64,000 bases of DNA, taken from positions 10,521,507-10,585,506 of the forward strand of contig JAMXIF010000077.1 of the NCBI GenBank assembly GCA_028583685.1. The letters run 5' to 3'. Every line of letters starts with the position of its first letter. The stretch's first letter is position 1. The notes under the pieces were generated by a model. The model was not told where the DNA came from and made no database searches. It saw nothing but the letters and a program-made list of their open reading frames with translations. The position numbers and the translations under genes are program-made. The stretch is from Petaurus breviceps papuanus (Eukaryota; Chordata; Mammalia; Diprotodontia; Petauridae). This document shows positions 30,540-42,759 of the stretch, one piece after another.

Positions 30540-31834
30540 TGGTGTCTTATATTTCATTTCCTATTCCAGAGCAGACACAGCCATCAGCATATTTTATAAT
30601 ATAAGTATTTAGACACTATCTCATTTAGATTTATTACTCGTTCCGTTGTTCTCTATCTATACTGAGAGAATTGATAAAGTCATTTTACTAGTAGTACTAC
30701 ATATTGAGTGCTCTTCCAAAAGCCTCCTTTTATCACACTTTAAAAATCATTCTCTAATTTAACAATGATATTAAGAGAGCTCTTTTATTCAGTCCAATTA
30801 TGTGGAAGCACACTCACTTTTTTTTAAAGGGGTTAATCTTCATGGATGAAGCAGATTATCAGCTTTTGAACCGATTCAAGTGGAATCTCCAGAAACAAAG
30901 CCAGGACAAAGAGTTATTGGCAGATCACAGAAAGCATTCTGTGCCCACTGCTCAGCTGGATGCCGCCAAAGTCAGTTCACTAGGCTTAATGGGAAACACC
31001 TGTGGTCTGGAACACAAGAAGAAAATCAAACCAACTGCACTTTGAAACACTCAAACTCAATTATGGAAATAAAAATCCCTCCCCACCATCACCACCAATG
31101 TCCCCCTTTCCTCCTGAACAGATATTTGATTGAGAGCCCTTATAAAAATTTGTGTTCCCTGGTACATTCCAGACTCAAGAGTACTGTTGAGAGAAATGAC
31201 ATCTATAAGGGGAGCTTCCACACTCTGCCTGCCCATTCTCCCACTGGTCTATTTTGGAATCACATGTTGGTTTTGAAGAGATCTTAGAGATAAATGCAAG
31301 CCATTTCTCTCTAAACTCAAAGAACTCGTTTTCTTCCAGTTGGGAGGTGGGTGCTTCTCTAAACACATTTTTGTTTAAAAATATCAATATCTTTCATTTT
31401 CAAATTGCCTTTCCCAAATACATTCGTACTTATGCCTTATCTAGCAACTTATCTTTTGATAAGGTAAATTGAATAAGCAATGAAAGATGAAAAAAAATCT
31501 ACCCAGAAACCTAGCCAAATCACACCATAAATGCATTTTTCCACATTCAAAATTTCTTACCTTTGCTAAAGAGGGAGGCAAAATTTCCCATTTCTGCAGC
31601 TAGGCTTTGTCATTATAACTATAAAGAATACATTTTCTTTTGTTCTTTCTATTTCTATGATATTAAAATTGTTATCATTGTCTTCTTGGTTCTGATTATG
31701 TCATTCTGCCTCTGTTCATACAATGCTTCCCATACTTCTCTAGTAGTATTCATTATTTCTTATGACACATTAGTGTTCTTTTACACTTGATAAAAAATAT
31801 ACCCATAAAAATAGAAGAAAATATGGAATATTTC
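30540..31834. other. No gene recognised
   Basis: Low-repeat sequence with several overlapping frames of 70-135 codons on both strands (30,800-31,472). None shows a domain, splice-flanked exon structure or biased codon use that I can see. Confidence 0.35.
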
Positions 31835-32302
31835 TTTGGGAAAACAATTGGTATGGAAAAATATATTGGGGAGAGATAATTTAAGAATTACTGGATTACC
31901 TGAAAATCATGATCAAAAAAAGAGCCTAGACATAATAATTTCAAGAACTTATCAAGGAAAGCGACTGTCATATTTTAGATCCAGAGGGGAGAATAGAAGT
32001 TGGAAGAATCCACCAATCACTTCCTAAAAGAGATCCCAATTTGAAAACTCCCAGGAAAGTTAGAGACAAATTCTCTGACTCCCAAGTTAAAGAGACATAA
32101 AGAAACAATTTAGATATTGTGGAGTCACAGTCAGGGTCACACAAAATTTAACTCTGTCCATTTTAATGGAACAAAGACTTTAGATATGATATTCTGGAAG
32201 TCAAAGGAGCTAGGATTATAACTGTAAATAACATACCCAGAAAAACTGAGTATTATCCTCCAGAATAAAAATGGATATTTAATGAGGTAGAAGATTTTCT
32301 AT

Positions 32303-34346
32303 TTTTAAAATTGTTTCTTCTTTTTTCCAATTATATGTAAATTTTTTAACATTTTTAACATTCCCTTAAAAAACTGAGTGCTGAATTTTTCCTTCCCTCC
32401 TTCTTCTCTCTTCCTTAAGATGGTAAACAATTAGATGTAGGCTATGTATGTGGAATTGTATAAAATATATTTCCATATTAGTCATGTTGTGTGTCCTGCA
32501 CTTGCAGCACCAACGGAAATGTAAGAGCTTGAATAATGAGTCCATGGGCCAGGCAGAGATTGGAAACATTCATATGTTTATTGCATGCATGCTAAGCAAG
32601 TCTCAAATAAGCATCTGAGGTTTAGGGTTTATATACTGTAGCTGAAGCACTTACATCATATTTTCTTATGGGAAACTTCATGTAGTTTGCTACATGAGGT
32701 GCCTAACTTCCAACCTGCAGGAGGCCATTCCAGTGGGACATTTCCTTGCTTTCTTGTCTCATGTGTTACTTTTTTATCTATATTGCTCAAGAGGCCAGGG
32801 TTTCAGGGATGGCCAGAATATTCCAAGACACCCTTGGACAGGGGGTAAATAATGGTGGGTGGAAACAGGCTCAAGGGGGTCCTTGGACTGGATTCACGCC
32901 CATGGCAGACCTCTCAGAGCTAACCCTTAACATTGCCCCCTACAGTGTTGTAAAAGAAGAAACAGACCAAAATAAGAAAAAAATCAAACAAAAGTCAAAA
33001 TAATATACTTCAATATGCATTCAGACTCCATCTATTCTTTCTCTGGATGTGGATTGCATATTCCATCATGAGTCCTTTGGAATTATCTTAAATCATTGTA
33101 TTGCTGAGAAGAATTAGGTCATTCATAATTGAGCGTCATATGATCTTCTTCTGATTCTGCTTGCTTCACTTTGCATCACTTCATATAAGTCTTTTCAGGT
33201 TTTTCTGAAATCTATCTGCTCATTTTTTTCTTATAGCACAATACTATTCCATTATATCCATATAATACAACTTGTTCAGGCATTCCCCAATTGATGGGAA
33301 CCCCTCAATTTCCAATTATTTGCCACCACAAAAAGAGCTACTATAAGTATTTTTGTACATGTAGGTCTTTTTTCCCTTTCCTATGATCTCTTTGGGTTTT
33401 ATAACTACTGGTGGCATTGCTAAATCAAATGGTATGCACAGTTTGATTGGTTTTGGGGCATAGTTCAAAATTACTCTCCAGGATGGTTGGATCAATTCTC
33501 AACTCCAATAGTGAATTCGTGCTCCAATTTTCCCACATCCACTTCAACATTTATAATTTTCCTTTTTGGTCATATTAGCCAATCTGATAGGTGTGAGGTG
33601 GTACCTTAGACTTATTTGAATTTTCATTTCTCTAATCAATAGTGACTTAGAGCATTTTTCATATGACAATAGATAGTTTTTATTTCTTCATCTGAAAATT
33701 GCCTCTTCATATTCTTTGGCCATTTGTCAGTTGGAGAATGAATTATTTTATTATAAATTTGACACAGTTTTCTATGTATTTGAGAAATGAGTCCTTTATC
33801 AGAGACACTATAAAATTTTTTCTCAGATTTCTTCTTTACTTCTAATCTTGGTTATATTAGTTTTTTTGTGTAAAACCATTCTAATTTAATATAATCAAAA
33901 TTATCCACTTTACATCTTATAATGCTCTCTATTTTTAGGTCATGAATTCTTCCCTTCTCCATAGATCTGACAGGTAAACTATTCCTTGCTCTCCCAATTT
34001 GCTTATGGCATCACCCTTTATGTCCAAACCATTCATGCATGTTGACCTTGTCTTGGTTTATGGTGTAAGATGGTCTATACCTAGTTTATGCCATACTGCT
34101 TTCCAGATTTCTCAGTCCAGTAGTTTTTGTCAAATAGAGTTTTTATCCTAGAAGCTGGAATCTTTGGGTTTATCAATGACTAGATTCCTAGGGCCATTTA
34201 CTACTCTGTCTTGTGTACCTAATCTATTCCACTGATCTACCACTCTATTACTTAGCCAATACCAGATAGTTTTGATGATTGCCACTTTATAACATAGATT
34301 AAGATCTGATATGTCTAGGCCACCTTCCTTTGCATTTTTTCCACTA
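32303..34346 (-). mobile_element. Minus-strand 5'-truncated L1 nested in ORF1 of another L1
   Basis: The high end codes on the minus strand for ISDLNLCYKVAIIKTIWYW and DQWNR, the C-terminal L1 ORF2 signature. The rest runs through the 3' region (CCATTTGTCAGTTGGAGAAT; GGCATTCCCCAATTGATGGG) to a T-rich low end, the 3' tail. TAATGAGGTAGAAGATTTT on the left and TAATGAAATGATGATGGCCTT-like sequence on the right are a diverged target-site duplication. A solo LTR at 32,491-32,945 interrupts it. Confidence 0.85.
32491..32945 (-). mobile_element. Solo LTR of an endogenous retrovirus (probably class I), fossil
   Basis: A 455-bp block inserted cleanly into the L1: TGTTGT stands at both junctions (32,485-32,490 and 32,946-32,951) and the L1 reads on across it. 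On the minus strand it begins close to TGTAGGGGGCAATG, has an AATAAA polyadenylation signal (GCAATAAACATATG) about 100 bases before the end, and ends near GGTGCTGCAAGTGCAGGACA. No internal viral genes are present. It is a fossil left by recombination between two LTRs, younger than the L1 it sits in. The family name is not resolved. Confidence 0.75.
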
Positions 34347-35183
34347 ATGAAATGATGATGGCCTTCAAGCATTCCTGATGAAATGACCAGAGAAAAATAG
34401 AAAATTTGACATTCACATACAACACTCAAATGAAGCATACAAAGGTAAATATGTAAGTGACTCATTTAGGAGTCTACATGGACAGCAGACATGAGTTCGA
34501 ATTGAATACCGTGAGATTATATCAAAAAATGTATTGATAAGAAAGTGTGAGGTAGAATGGGGAATTTTTCTCACAAGAAAAAGTCACACAAGGAAGAGTT
34601 TTTATAGTGGAGGAGAAAGTGAAGGTATAGCAGGCTTGCTTGAACTTCACTCACATCCAAATTGGTTGAAAGAGGGGAGAGTATATATTTACAGGTATAG
34701 ACATCGATCCTACCCAATAGGAAATTAGAGAGGAAGGGGATAAGAGATATTGGAGGGAGTAACAAAAAAGAGGGTGAATTAGAGAGGCAGTGATCAGAAG
34801 CAAAACATGCTTTTGAGGAGGGACAGGAAAAAAAAGCAAGAGAGATGAATAAACAGAATCTGAAAATAGGATAGAAGGAAATACATAGTAATCATACTGT
34901 AAATGTGAATGGGATAAGCTAACCCATAAAACAGATGTGGAGAGCAGAATGGATTAGAAACCAGAATTCAAAAATAAGTTGCTTACAAGAGACACTTGAA
35001 ACAGAAAGACACACAGAAAGAATTAAAATAAGGGACAGGAACAGAATATATTATGCTTCAACTGAATTTTTAAAAAAAGTATCAACCATGATCTCAGACA
35101 TCGAAAGCTGAAAGAGACGTAATTTAAAAAGATAATCAGGGAAACTATCTTTTGCTAAATAGTACAATAAGCAACGAAGTAAT

Positions 35184-35224
35184 ATATATATATATGTATG
35201 TATTTATGTATATATATGTATGTA

Positions 35225-35283
<59 letters not shown>
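35184..35283. repeat. (TA)n/(TATG)n microsatellite inside L1
   Basis: About 100 bases of TATATA and TATGTATG sequence. Left of it is L1 ORF2 endonuclease, right of it L1 3' region. Confidence 0.95.
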
Positions 35284-35287
<4 letters not shown>

Positions 35288-35289
35288 TC

Positions 35290-36230
35290 AGATACAGGCC
35301 TCATTGTCTCCATTCCCTAATTTATAAATGTTGAAAGGAAAGGAACAATCAGTTTTCAAAAGAAATCAAAGCTATCTATAGTCTTTAGAAACAAGCTCTA
35401 AATCACTGTTGATTAGAAAAAGGCAGAGGAAAACAACTTTAAGGTACTACCTCATGTCTATCAGAAATGACACATGCTGGAGTAGATGAGGGAAAATAAG
35501 TCTATCAATGAGTTGTTGCTGGAGTAGTTATCTGGTCAAACCATTCTGGGAAATAAACTGGAACTATGCTCAAAGAGCTATAAAACTCTGCACCTTTTGA
35601 TCCAACAGTACTACTACTACATCTGGGCCCCAAAGAGATCAAAGAAAAAGGAAAAGGACCCATATGTAAAAAAATATTTATAGTAGCTAATTTTTGGTGG
35701 CAGAGACTTGGAAATTGAGGCCATGCTCTTTAATGGGTGAATGACTGAATAAGTTGTGGCATACGATTTTGATTGAGTATTGTTGTATTATAAGAAATGA
35801 CAAAGGGGGTGATTTTAGAAAAAAAGCATGGCAAGACTTATGTGAACTGAAGCAAAGTGAGGTGAGAAGAACTTGGAGATCCTTGTGTACAGTAACAATA
35901 ATATTGTAATGATGATCAGTTGTGAAAGACTTGGCCTCTCTGATCAAAAAAATGATCCAAGACAATTTCAAAGGACTCATGATGAAAATAATGCTATCCA
36001 CCTCCAGAGAATTGATGAACTCAGTGCAAATTAAAGTAAATTTTTTTCATTTTCTTTATTTTTGCTTTCTTTTTGGTAGTATGGCTAATATGAAGATATA
36101 ATTCGCATGATTTCAATTGTGTAATTGACATCATATTGTTTGCTTTCTCTGTGGGTGGATGAGGTCTGGGAAGGAGATAGAAAATCTAAAGCTCAAAACA
36201 CTTAAAAAGAAAAATACTCAAAATAAATTT
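35290..36230 (+). mobile_element. L1 LINE 3' region, plus
   Basis: AAACAACTTTAAGGTACTAC, GGTCAAACCATTCTGGGAAA, CCTTTTGATCCAACAGTACT, GGCCCCAAAGAGATCAAAGA and GAACTGAAGCAAAGTGAGGT follow the order of the marsupial L1 3' region also seen at 51.8 and 59.7 kb. With the left part it could be one L1 whose middle (most of ORF2) is missing. Confidence 0.85.
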
Positions 36231-36429
36231 AAAGAGCACTTTTCTTCATGAATGCTGTGACTTTACTTGAGCAGAAGAGCTATCATCATTTACAAACTCA
36301 ATAAATGTTGCTTTGGTTTATTTAAAAAAAATTAATAGTAAGACAGAATTTTTAAATGATGAAAATCATGTTGAGGAAGAGACTTACCTGATTAAAAATC
36401 AAATCAAATAAAGCCTACATCTTGCCTAA

Positions 36430-36930
36430 CCACATTTTATTAATATTGTTTAGAATATTCCAGAAAGGCTAGAGGAGGATGTCCAGGATAATGAGGGACC
36501 TCAATACCATCCATATGATGACTGGTTGGTACCAAAGGTATTTATATTGGAGGAAAGATAATTTTGGAATGGGGGGAGTGAATGTATAAAGCAGTCTTCA
36601 AGTATTTAAAGATTTGTCATATAAAAAGATGGTTTAGATTCATTTTATTTGTCCCAAGAGGACAGAGCTGAAGAATCGTTTAGAAAAATCTAAAGAGAGG
36701 CAGGTTTAGGCTCCATGAAAGAAAAGAAAAAAAACCTGTAAGAGATGAAACAGGTTCATTTAAAAATAATGTGTTTTCAATTAATGTAGCTTTTCAAATG
36801 GAGGGTAGACGGCCGTTATGACAGAGATAGTGTAGCGGTGTGTCCTATTTAGGTTGGACTACTTCTAGATGGTCTCTGAGGTGCTTTCCAAATTTCAGAG
36901 ACTCTCTAAAGTAGGATGGCCAACAATTAA
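36430..36930 (+). mobile_element. CR1/L3 LINE 3' end, plus
   Basis: GCAGTCTTCAAGTATTTAAA, GTCCCAAGAGGACAGAGCTG, GAGGCAGGTTTAGGCTCCAT and the terminus TAGGTTGGACTACTTCTAGA, TGGTCTCTGAGGTGCTTTCC match the L3 3' end in order. Confidence 0.8.
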
Positions 36931-36934
36931 TCTG

Positions 36935-37425
36935 AATCAAGTTCTACATCTCCTCCTTTCCCTAAACAAACAAACAAACAAACAAAACTCTGACTCCAAA
37001 CAAACAAAATATTAATGATGGTTTAGGCTATTAAAGGGGCTTGTTTGGAGATATTTGAAAATGGATGGTAAGAGGACTTGATTCACTGATTGTAAAAACA
37101 GTATTTACTGGTTATAGAAAGAAGGCAGAACTACTTAGCTTGAGTTTTCTTGTAGTGATTTATGATCCAGTCTGTCAAATGGAAATCCTAGAACAAACAT
37201 TGTAGAAAGGGAATCCATATTCAGTTCAGGTGAGGAGTCTTTTGGAAAGCATCTATTTCTTCCTAAAAATAAATGAATGCATGAATGAAAGTAATTCAAT
37301 TGAGGATGCCATTGTTGCATACTAGAGCTCTGTACTACCAGGCAGGAGACCTGAGTCCTTCCTTAAATCTCTACTCCTCTCCAATAAAAATACTGACCAT
37401 GAATTTTATCTGCCTAGACTTTTGT
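36935..37425. other. No gene recognised
   Basis: Contains an (AAAC)n run (CAAACAAACAAACAAACAA, near 36,966). Otherwise unassigned. Confidence 0.4.
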
Positions 37426-37429
37426 GGTC

Positions 37430-37660
37430 CCTCTTAATTCTAGGACTTCTCTTTTGATTAATTCCAATTTATTCTGCATATAGCTTTTTGGACATAGCTT
37501 TTTGCATACTGTCTCCCACATTAGATTCATTAAACTGGGACCTCCTTGAAAGCAGGGAGTACCTTTTGCCTTTCTTTATCTCCCCGGAATTTAGCATAGT
37601 GTCTGACACATACTAGGTTAATAAATGTTGATTGACCAGCTGACTACTGAATTAATCCTT
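37430..37660 (+). mobile_element. L2 LINE 3' end, plus
   Basis: TGGGACCTCCTTGAAAGCAG, TTGCCTTTCTTTATCTCCCC and GACACATACTAGGTTAATAA are the L2 terminus. Confidence 0.85.
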
Positions 37661-37669
37661 CCCCTATTC

Positions 37670-38200
37670 GCTTTTTACTTGCAAATTCCCTTTCACATTT
37701 CTATCAAATTAGTCTTATTTATGATTAGAGTTAATGTCATCATGTCATTCCCCTACTTAAAATCATTCCAAGACTTCCTATTGTCTTGATTATATAGTTT
37801 AGGTACTCTAGTATGGCATTTAAAGTCTTCTGTAGTTTTCAGACAACCTGCCTTTATAATTTTATGTCATGTACTATTATTTTACTATTCTCTGTTTTCT
37901 ATGTGGTCCAGCCAAACAGGACTACTCCATCATTTTTGCATATGCCTCAATCTTTCCTACCATCATATTTTTTGCTCACATTATTCCTAATGTCACAAAT
38001 GACCTTTCATGCTTCCATTTGTGAAATTATACCTATCCTTCAATGAATAAATCAGAGAGCAGTTCCTCAATGAACTCTTCTCCGACCTCTTAAGTTGTTA
38101 AAGGATTCTCCCATCCGCTTTTGCCATTGACTGAGATATTTTATCTCTCTTATATATGCAACACATATTATTCATTACAGTTATTTGTGTGTATGTGTTG
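37670..38200 (+). mobile_element. L2 LINE ORF2 C-terminal region, plus
   Basis: CATGTCATTCCCCTACTTAA, CATTTAAAGTCTTCTGTAGT, AAATGACCTTTCATGCTTCC and CTCAATGAACTCTTCTCCGA follow the L2 order. The 77-codon frame at 37,813-38,046 lies inside it. Confidence 0.75.
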
Positions 38201-38204
38201 TATC

Positions 38205-39159
38205 CTAGACAGAGAGGGAAAAAATCTCACAACTCTGTTAGAAAATATACTTTAGTACTAGGATTTGAAAGAGGCCAAAGGCTTCTGAATTACCCAGAAG
38301 CCTCACACCTGCATATCATGAATGCATACTTAAAGTAGAGATGTCAGGAGGCCCTGGATATGTTGAACACCAAATGTTATCATAAAAAATGAAATTGAAT
38401 AGATCTTAAACAGACAGGAAAAGTCTGAGTATAAACATAGCAATCATTTTAGAATCACATATCTGTGTGCAGTCAGATCATTGACTAGCTAGGGCAAAGA
38501 TCAAAGTAAATGCCAATTTACAAGAAAAATAAAGATGAGATGAAGAAACTGCTTGAGCATTGCAGTTCCAAAGCAACGGGTAGGTTTTTCTGAGACTGTT
38601 AAAAAATCAGAAATGGACAAATTAAAAAAAAAAACTTTCTTTTTCTAAAAGAGCTTAAACAATGCAAAATTGTCACCATCGTAAAGAGACTTTAAAAGCC
38701 TCCACTTCCCCCCCACCCCCGCCCCAGGGTCTACAGAGGCTAATTTTACTTATCAAGGATTCTTCTATCCTGGCATATAGACATTGTCAACATTAGTTTA
38801 GAGAGCAAACTTATTTGCAAACCATTATGAAAAAAGAGAATGGAAGATATAAGCAAAATTGTCTCACAAAACATCATAAAATAGTGAATGAAGAAAAAAA
38901 AGACTATAGAGATTTATGTGAGATCTATCTAAGGTAAATCATTGCAGGAACGCTTGTAGATAAATCTGGAAGGAAGGCAGTGAAATACATGGAATCAATT
39001 GGATCAATTCTTTTTGATAATGATAATGGAACTACTGCTTTGATTTTACCACTTCAGTACCAGGTGCCTTATGTGAAAGTGGCAATGATATCTTAGTAAG
39101 AAGACAAATTCATAAAGATTATCCAAACTTCACAACATATGTACAGGATGGTTGTTGTA
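38205..39159. other. No gene recognised
   Basis: AT-rich, low-repeat sequence. A C-rich patch (CCCCCCCACCCCCGCCCC) lies near 38,710. Confidence 0.4.
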
Positions 39160-39172
39160 AGAAACAACTTTT

Positions 39173-39322
39173 GTTTTGTTTTGTTTGCAGGGCAGGGCAA
39201 TTGTGATTAAGTGACTTGCCCAAGGTCACACAGTAAGTGTTAAGTGTCTGAGGCTGGATTTGAACTCAGGTCCTCCTGACTCCAAGGCCTGTGCTCTATT
39301 CACTGTGCCACCTAGCCACCCC
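39173..39322 (-). repeat. WSINE1-like SINE, minus, with exact 13-bp target-site duplication
   Basis: Antisense copy: T/G-rich tail (GTTTTGTTTTG), AAGTGACTTGCCCAAGGTCA, CTGGATTTGAACTCAGGTCC and head CACTGTGCCACCTAGCCACC. AGAAACAACTTTT is repeated exactly at 39,160-39,172 and 39,323-39,335. Confidence 0.95.
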
Positions 39323-39339
39323 AGAAACAACTTTTAAAG

Positions 39340-40790
39340 GCGTTTGTGGATAAGTTTTCAAGGTATTTCCAAAGTGGCATTTCTTTAAAATGCCAGTCAT
39401 TTTTACCTTTCCTCCCAAAAGGGAACTAAGAAAACTTCCCTTCAATGAATATCTATTTCTTAATCTGTGAAATGAGGGGCTTGAAGTAGATGTTATCTAA
39501 TGTCCTTACCAATTTTAAAACTATAGTCCTATAATAATAAATCACTAACCACCAGTCTATGTACTTAGTTTTTCATTTCGACAAAAATATTTATGAAGGA
39601 TCTACATAAATGTCAAAAGAATCCTTGAAGAAAAATAGTAAAAGTTAACAAGGAGCTATTGGAAGTTAATTTCTTGCAGCAGACCATACATTTATACTCA
39701 GACATTGATAAAGAATAGCAGGAAATATAAGATCCTATTGAATCTACCATGTTAATTTTTTAAAAAAGAACAAAGTGTCACCAAAATATATGTTAAAATT
39801 CTAAAGAATTCTTTCACAGGTGCACCTATAGAAATTACTTTGAACAGCCAATGAGTTATAATAATACTGTATAAATTTAGCAACAAGGCAAATGCCTAAG
39901 GTACTCACTACTGTCAAAGAAAATGTCCTGAGTAGGGGCTAACCAAAAGGAATCATGCTATCCTAGTGACTAAGTAGAATCTTTACCCCCTGACCTGGCA
40001 CACTGAGAAGTTCATTGACTTGCCCAGGGCCACATGGCTATTATGACAGAGGTGTGAATCAAAGCCAAGTTGTCTCCACTTTGAGGCAATAATATCCCAT
40101 CACATTTATGTACCATATATTTTTTCCTCAGAATTATAGATATTCAATTTTGGAACAAAATGCTTCAGTGGGTAATTATTGTGCAAAATTTATTGTACGT
40201 CATTTGGGGAAACTCAATCATGGTTGTCATATATCAGAGCGTCACAAGATTTCAGGGTTGGAAAAAAGGACTGCAGAGGTCAATTGATTGATTTTACATC
40301 TGAACAACAACGATAAAAACTTCTTTACAATATACTCAATATATGATCACTTAGCCTTTACATGAATACTTCAGTTTATGGGTAACGTTTCTCAAGAAAT
40401 ACAGAGAGGAGATTTCTGAGTTATATAAGAAGTTGTACTAGATAAATGCCAATGTTCTTTTTAATTGCCATATTCTGTGATTTTATGTTTAATTGTCCTT
40501 CCGTTACTTAGAAAAAATATTAAGATGTTTAATCAATCTGAGTAACATACAAGTCAAATCAGAAAAAAATTAAAATAAATCAAGTTGAGGTCACATCACC
40601 ATGGCAAACTCATCTCCCGATTTTTCCTCATTTTCATTCGATTATATGTGTCATATACATATTTTGAAATTCCTAAATTCTTACCCATTTTATTTACTTT
40701 GGGAAAATGTGATCATTGAGTTCAATATTAACTCTATAATTATAGAGCTGCTATTTAAAAATCATATAACTGATATTTCAAATGGGAAAA
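39340..40790. other. No gene recognised; one MIR fragment
   Basis: AT-rich. 39,990-40,100 is an antisense MIR fragment (TTCATTGACTTGCCCAGGGC). The rest shows nothing I can name. Confidence 0.4.
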
Positions 40791-40794
40791 AATA

Positions 40795-41065
40795 ACAGGA
40801 TGACTTTGTGGCTAAAATACTGAGAGTCTGCTCAGGAAGATCTAATCTCAAATGCTTCCTCTGACCTTAACTAGTTGGGTGACTCTGGTCAAGTCATTTA
40901 ATGTAAATGTGCAGTTATCTTCCAAGGATTTATCTGCTGTTACAGTTTATAATCTGACAAAGTCAAAGTTTCTTTAATTCCCATGTAGATCAGGAATCTG
41001 AAACCTGGAAAGTTCAATTATTTTGCCTAAACTCATAAATGGTTTAGAGCTGACATTCTATTCCT
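40795..41065. repeat. Two MIR-type SINE fragments
   Basis: 40,795-40,905 plus: CTGCTCAGGAAGATCTAATC, GACTCTGGTCAAGTCATTTA. 40,930-41,060 minus: AATCTGAAACCTGGAAAGTT, ATTTTGCCTAAACTCATAAA. Confidence 0.6.
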
Positions 41066-41129
41066 TCATATTCTTTATGCTTTCCAGCCAGAATTTCCTA
41101 ATTGCTTTTCCCATGTAAACATCCTCTAT

Positions 41130-41480
41130 CTCCCACCTCCATTCTTTAGTAAGAGTTGTTCTCTATGCCTGTAATCCTCTCCATCCTTACCTCAGCCCTA
41201 TAGAATCCATATTTTTTAATAGCTCAGCTCAGGTACCTCCCCCCCAGAAGGTGTTTCCTGATTATACAATGCTTCCATCAAAATTGTTAACCTTAAAATA
41301 ATCTTATTTTCATTTCATACACACACATTCTATATTTATTCATGTATGTCTTTCCCACTCCCAGTAGGATTCATGTTCCTTAAAGGCAGGGACTGTTTCA
41401 TATCTATCTGTTTCCCCCATGCCTAGTACATAGTAGGTATTTAGTAAATGTTTGATTGTTGAATTCAACTGAACTTTGGA
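41130..41480 (+). mobile_element. L2 LINE 3' end, plus
   Basis: CTCAGCTCAGGTACCTCCCC, AAGGTGTTTCCTGATTATAC, CCTTAAAGGCAGGGACTGTT and ACATAGTAGGTATTTAGTAA. Confidence 0.85.
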
Positions 41481-41484
41481 ACCC

Positions 41485-42755
41485 AGTACCCTTCCACTTA
41501 AGTCATTCTGTGGCTTAGTGGAAAAGTAGGCCTAAACTTGACCACTGTTCACAAAAGCCAAGAGTAAGGTAAAGAAAAATTAGGTCTGAATTGGGAATGC
41601 TGAATAGAAATTTTAGATACTCTTTTAATTTCTCCACTTCAGAAGTATGACAGTAAGAAAATGGTGTCTGTGTGTGTGTATGTATTTGTGGTGAGAGATA
41701 CATAGAAAGAGACAGAGACAATGAAATAAAAACAGAGAGACAGACAGAATAGGAGAGTGGAGTGTCTACATATGTGTTCTATGCCTCAGTCCAGGAATTT
41801 TCACCAGGAAGATTGGGAGAAGCAGTAAAAGAAGAGATTTATTTTTTAAATATATACCATTACAGAGTAAAGGCCATGACATGCCAAGATGTTAAAAAAA
41901 AGTCACTCCTGAACTCTGAATAGGATGATTATGGGACTCTAAAAATACTTCAAACTGAGAACTCCCACCTACATTTGTAATGTTTTACAAGTTAAAAATG
42001 TCACAGTGCATAAAAATAGGTTTTCTTCACACCTACAGACGGGTAGTTGGTGGTTTAACTAAAGAATTAGACTGCTGTGTTAGTTTCAATAGTTTGAATA
42101 TGCATTCTGAGCATGAAAAAAATATGGAAAAAAGACTTTCATCTGATTTTTCATGTGTCCAAGAAACAGATTTATTCTCCTATTCCCCACCCCCTACCTC
42201 TTTGCAGGACAAAAGAAAAAAAAAAGAGGAACTATATCTTATTTCAGAAATGCTTTTAATCAGTCCTCCAAAATCCACAGTGACTGAGTTGGTTTGAATT
42301 ATGCTTATAAAATATCTTTATAAAAGAATCAAACCTGGTAAGGGAAAGGGGCATGAATGGAATAAATACCATTATTATTCCTAAATATGAAAGGATCACA
42401 AATTCTTCAAGACTATACCAATCCTTAAGAGAGGCCCTGAAACCTGAACAGGCATCATTTAAAGGGTTTATGCTCTCTGTATTCAACACAGTGGCTCATT
42501 GTGGCCAGTTTCCATCTTTTTGATCACACACCCATAAACAAAAGCTGCTCTATTCCAGCTCCTTTGACTAAGGAGTATCTTTCCTTGGTTTCAAATTTCT
42601 GGGGAGTCAGTGTACGCCAAAGGCATCCTTAGAATATAGCTAACCACAAGACTGTGGGGTGGGGCTTGGCAGGTATCCTCTTGATCAGAGTACCTTTCAA
42701 ATCCAGACAGTGGATCCTTTCCTGAGCACTAAAGCTCAAAATGGTACCTTGAAAA
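41485..42755. other. No gene recognised
   Basis: Unassigned sequence. The 105-codon frame at 41,980-42,297 has no domain. A short GTGTGTGTGTATG stretch lies near 41,670. Confidence 0.35.
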
Positions 42756-42759
42756 TTCT

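Larger units (their letters stand above)
31835..35183 (+). mobile_element. Plus-strand L1 LINE (ORF1 C-terminus to ORF2 endonuclease), host of nested insertions
   Basis: ORF1 resumes across an insertion. 31,850-32,300 translates in pieces to RDNLRITGLPENHDQKKSLDI and a C-terminal segment ending NEVEDF. 34,351 onward continues with CCTTCAAGCATTCCTGATGA, the same place where the HAL1 ORF1 reads GIEDFQAFL. A spacer follows, then the start of ORF2 endonuclease (HTVNVNGIS, WIRNQNSKISCLQET near 34,890-35,000). A 2.05-kb minus-strand L1 splits it at 32,302/34,351. ORF frames are broken in many places. Confidence 0.8.

Noticed and set aside
30800-31472. Cluster of overlapping frames up to 135 codons as a possible small gene
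   Set aside because: Frames on both strands are equally long, no domain or splice-site framing is seen, and lengths are within chance for this composition.
31835-34346. Inverted L1 halves as a single twin-primed insertion
   Set aside because: In twin priming the inverted 5' part lies on the side away from the 3' tail; here ORF1 continues in the same orientation on both sides of the minus-strand piece, which fits nesting instead.
36966-36984. CRISPR-like or telomeric tandem array
   Set aside because: Simple (AAAC)n; no spaced repeats and no TTAGGG array occur in the window.
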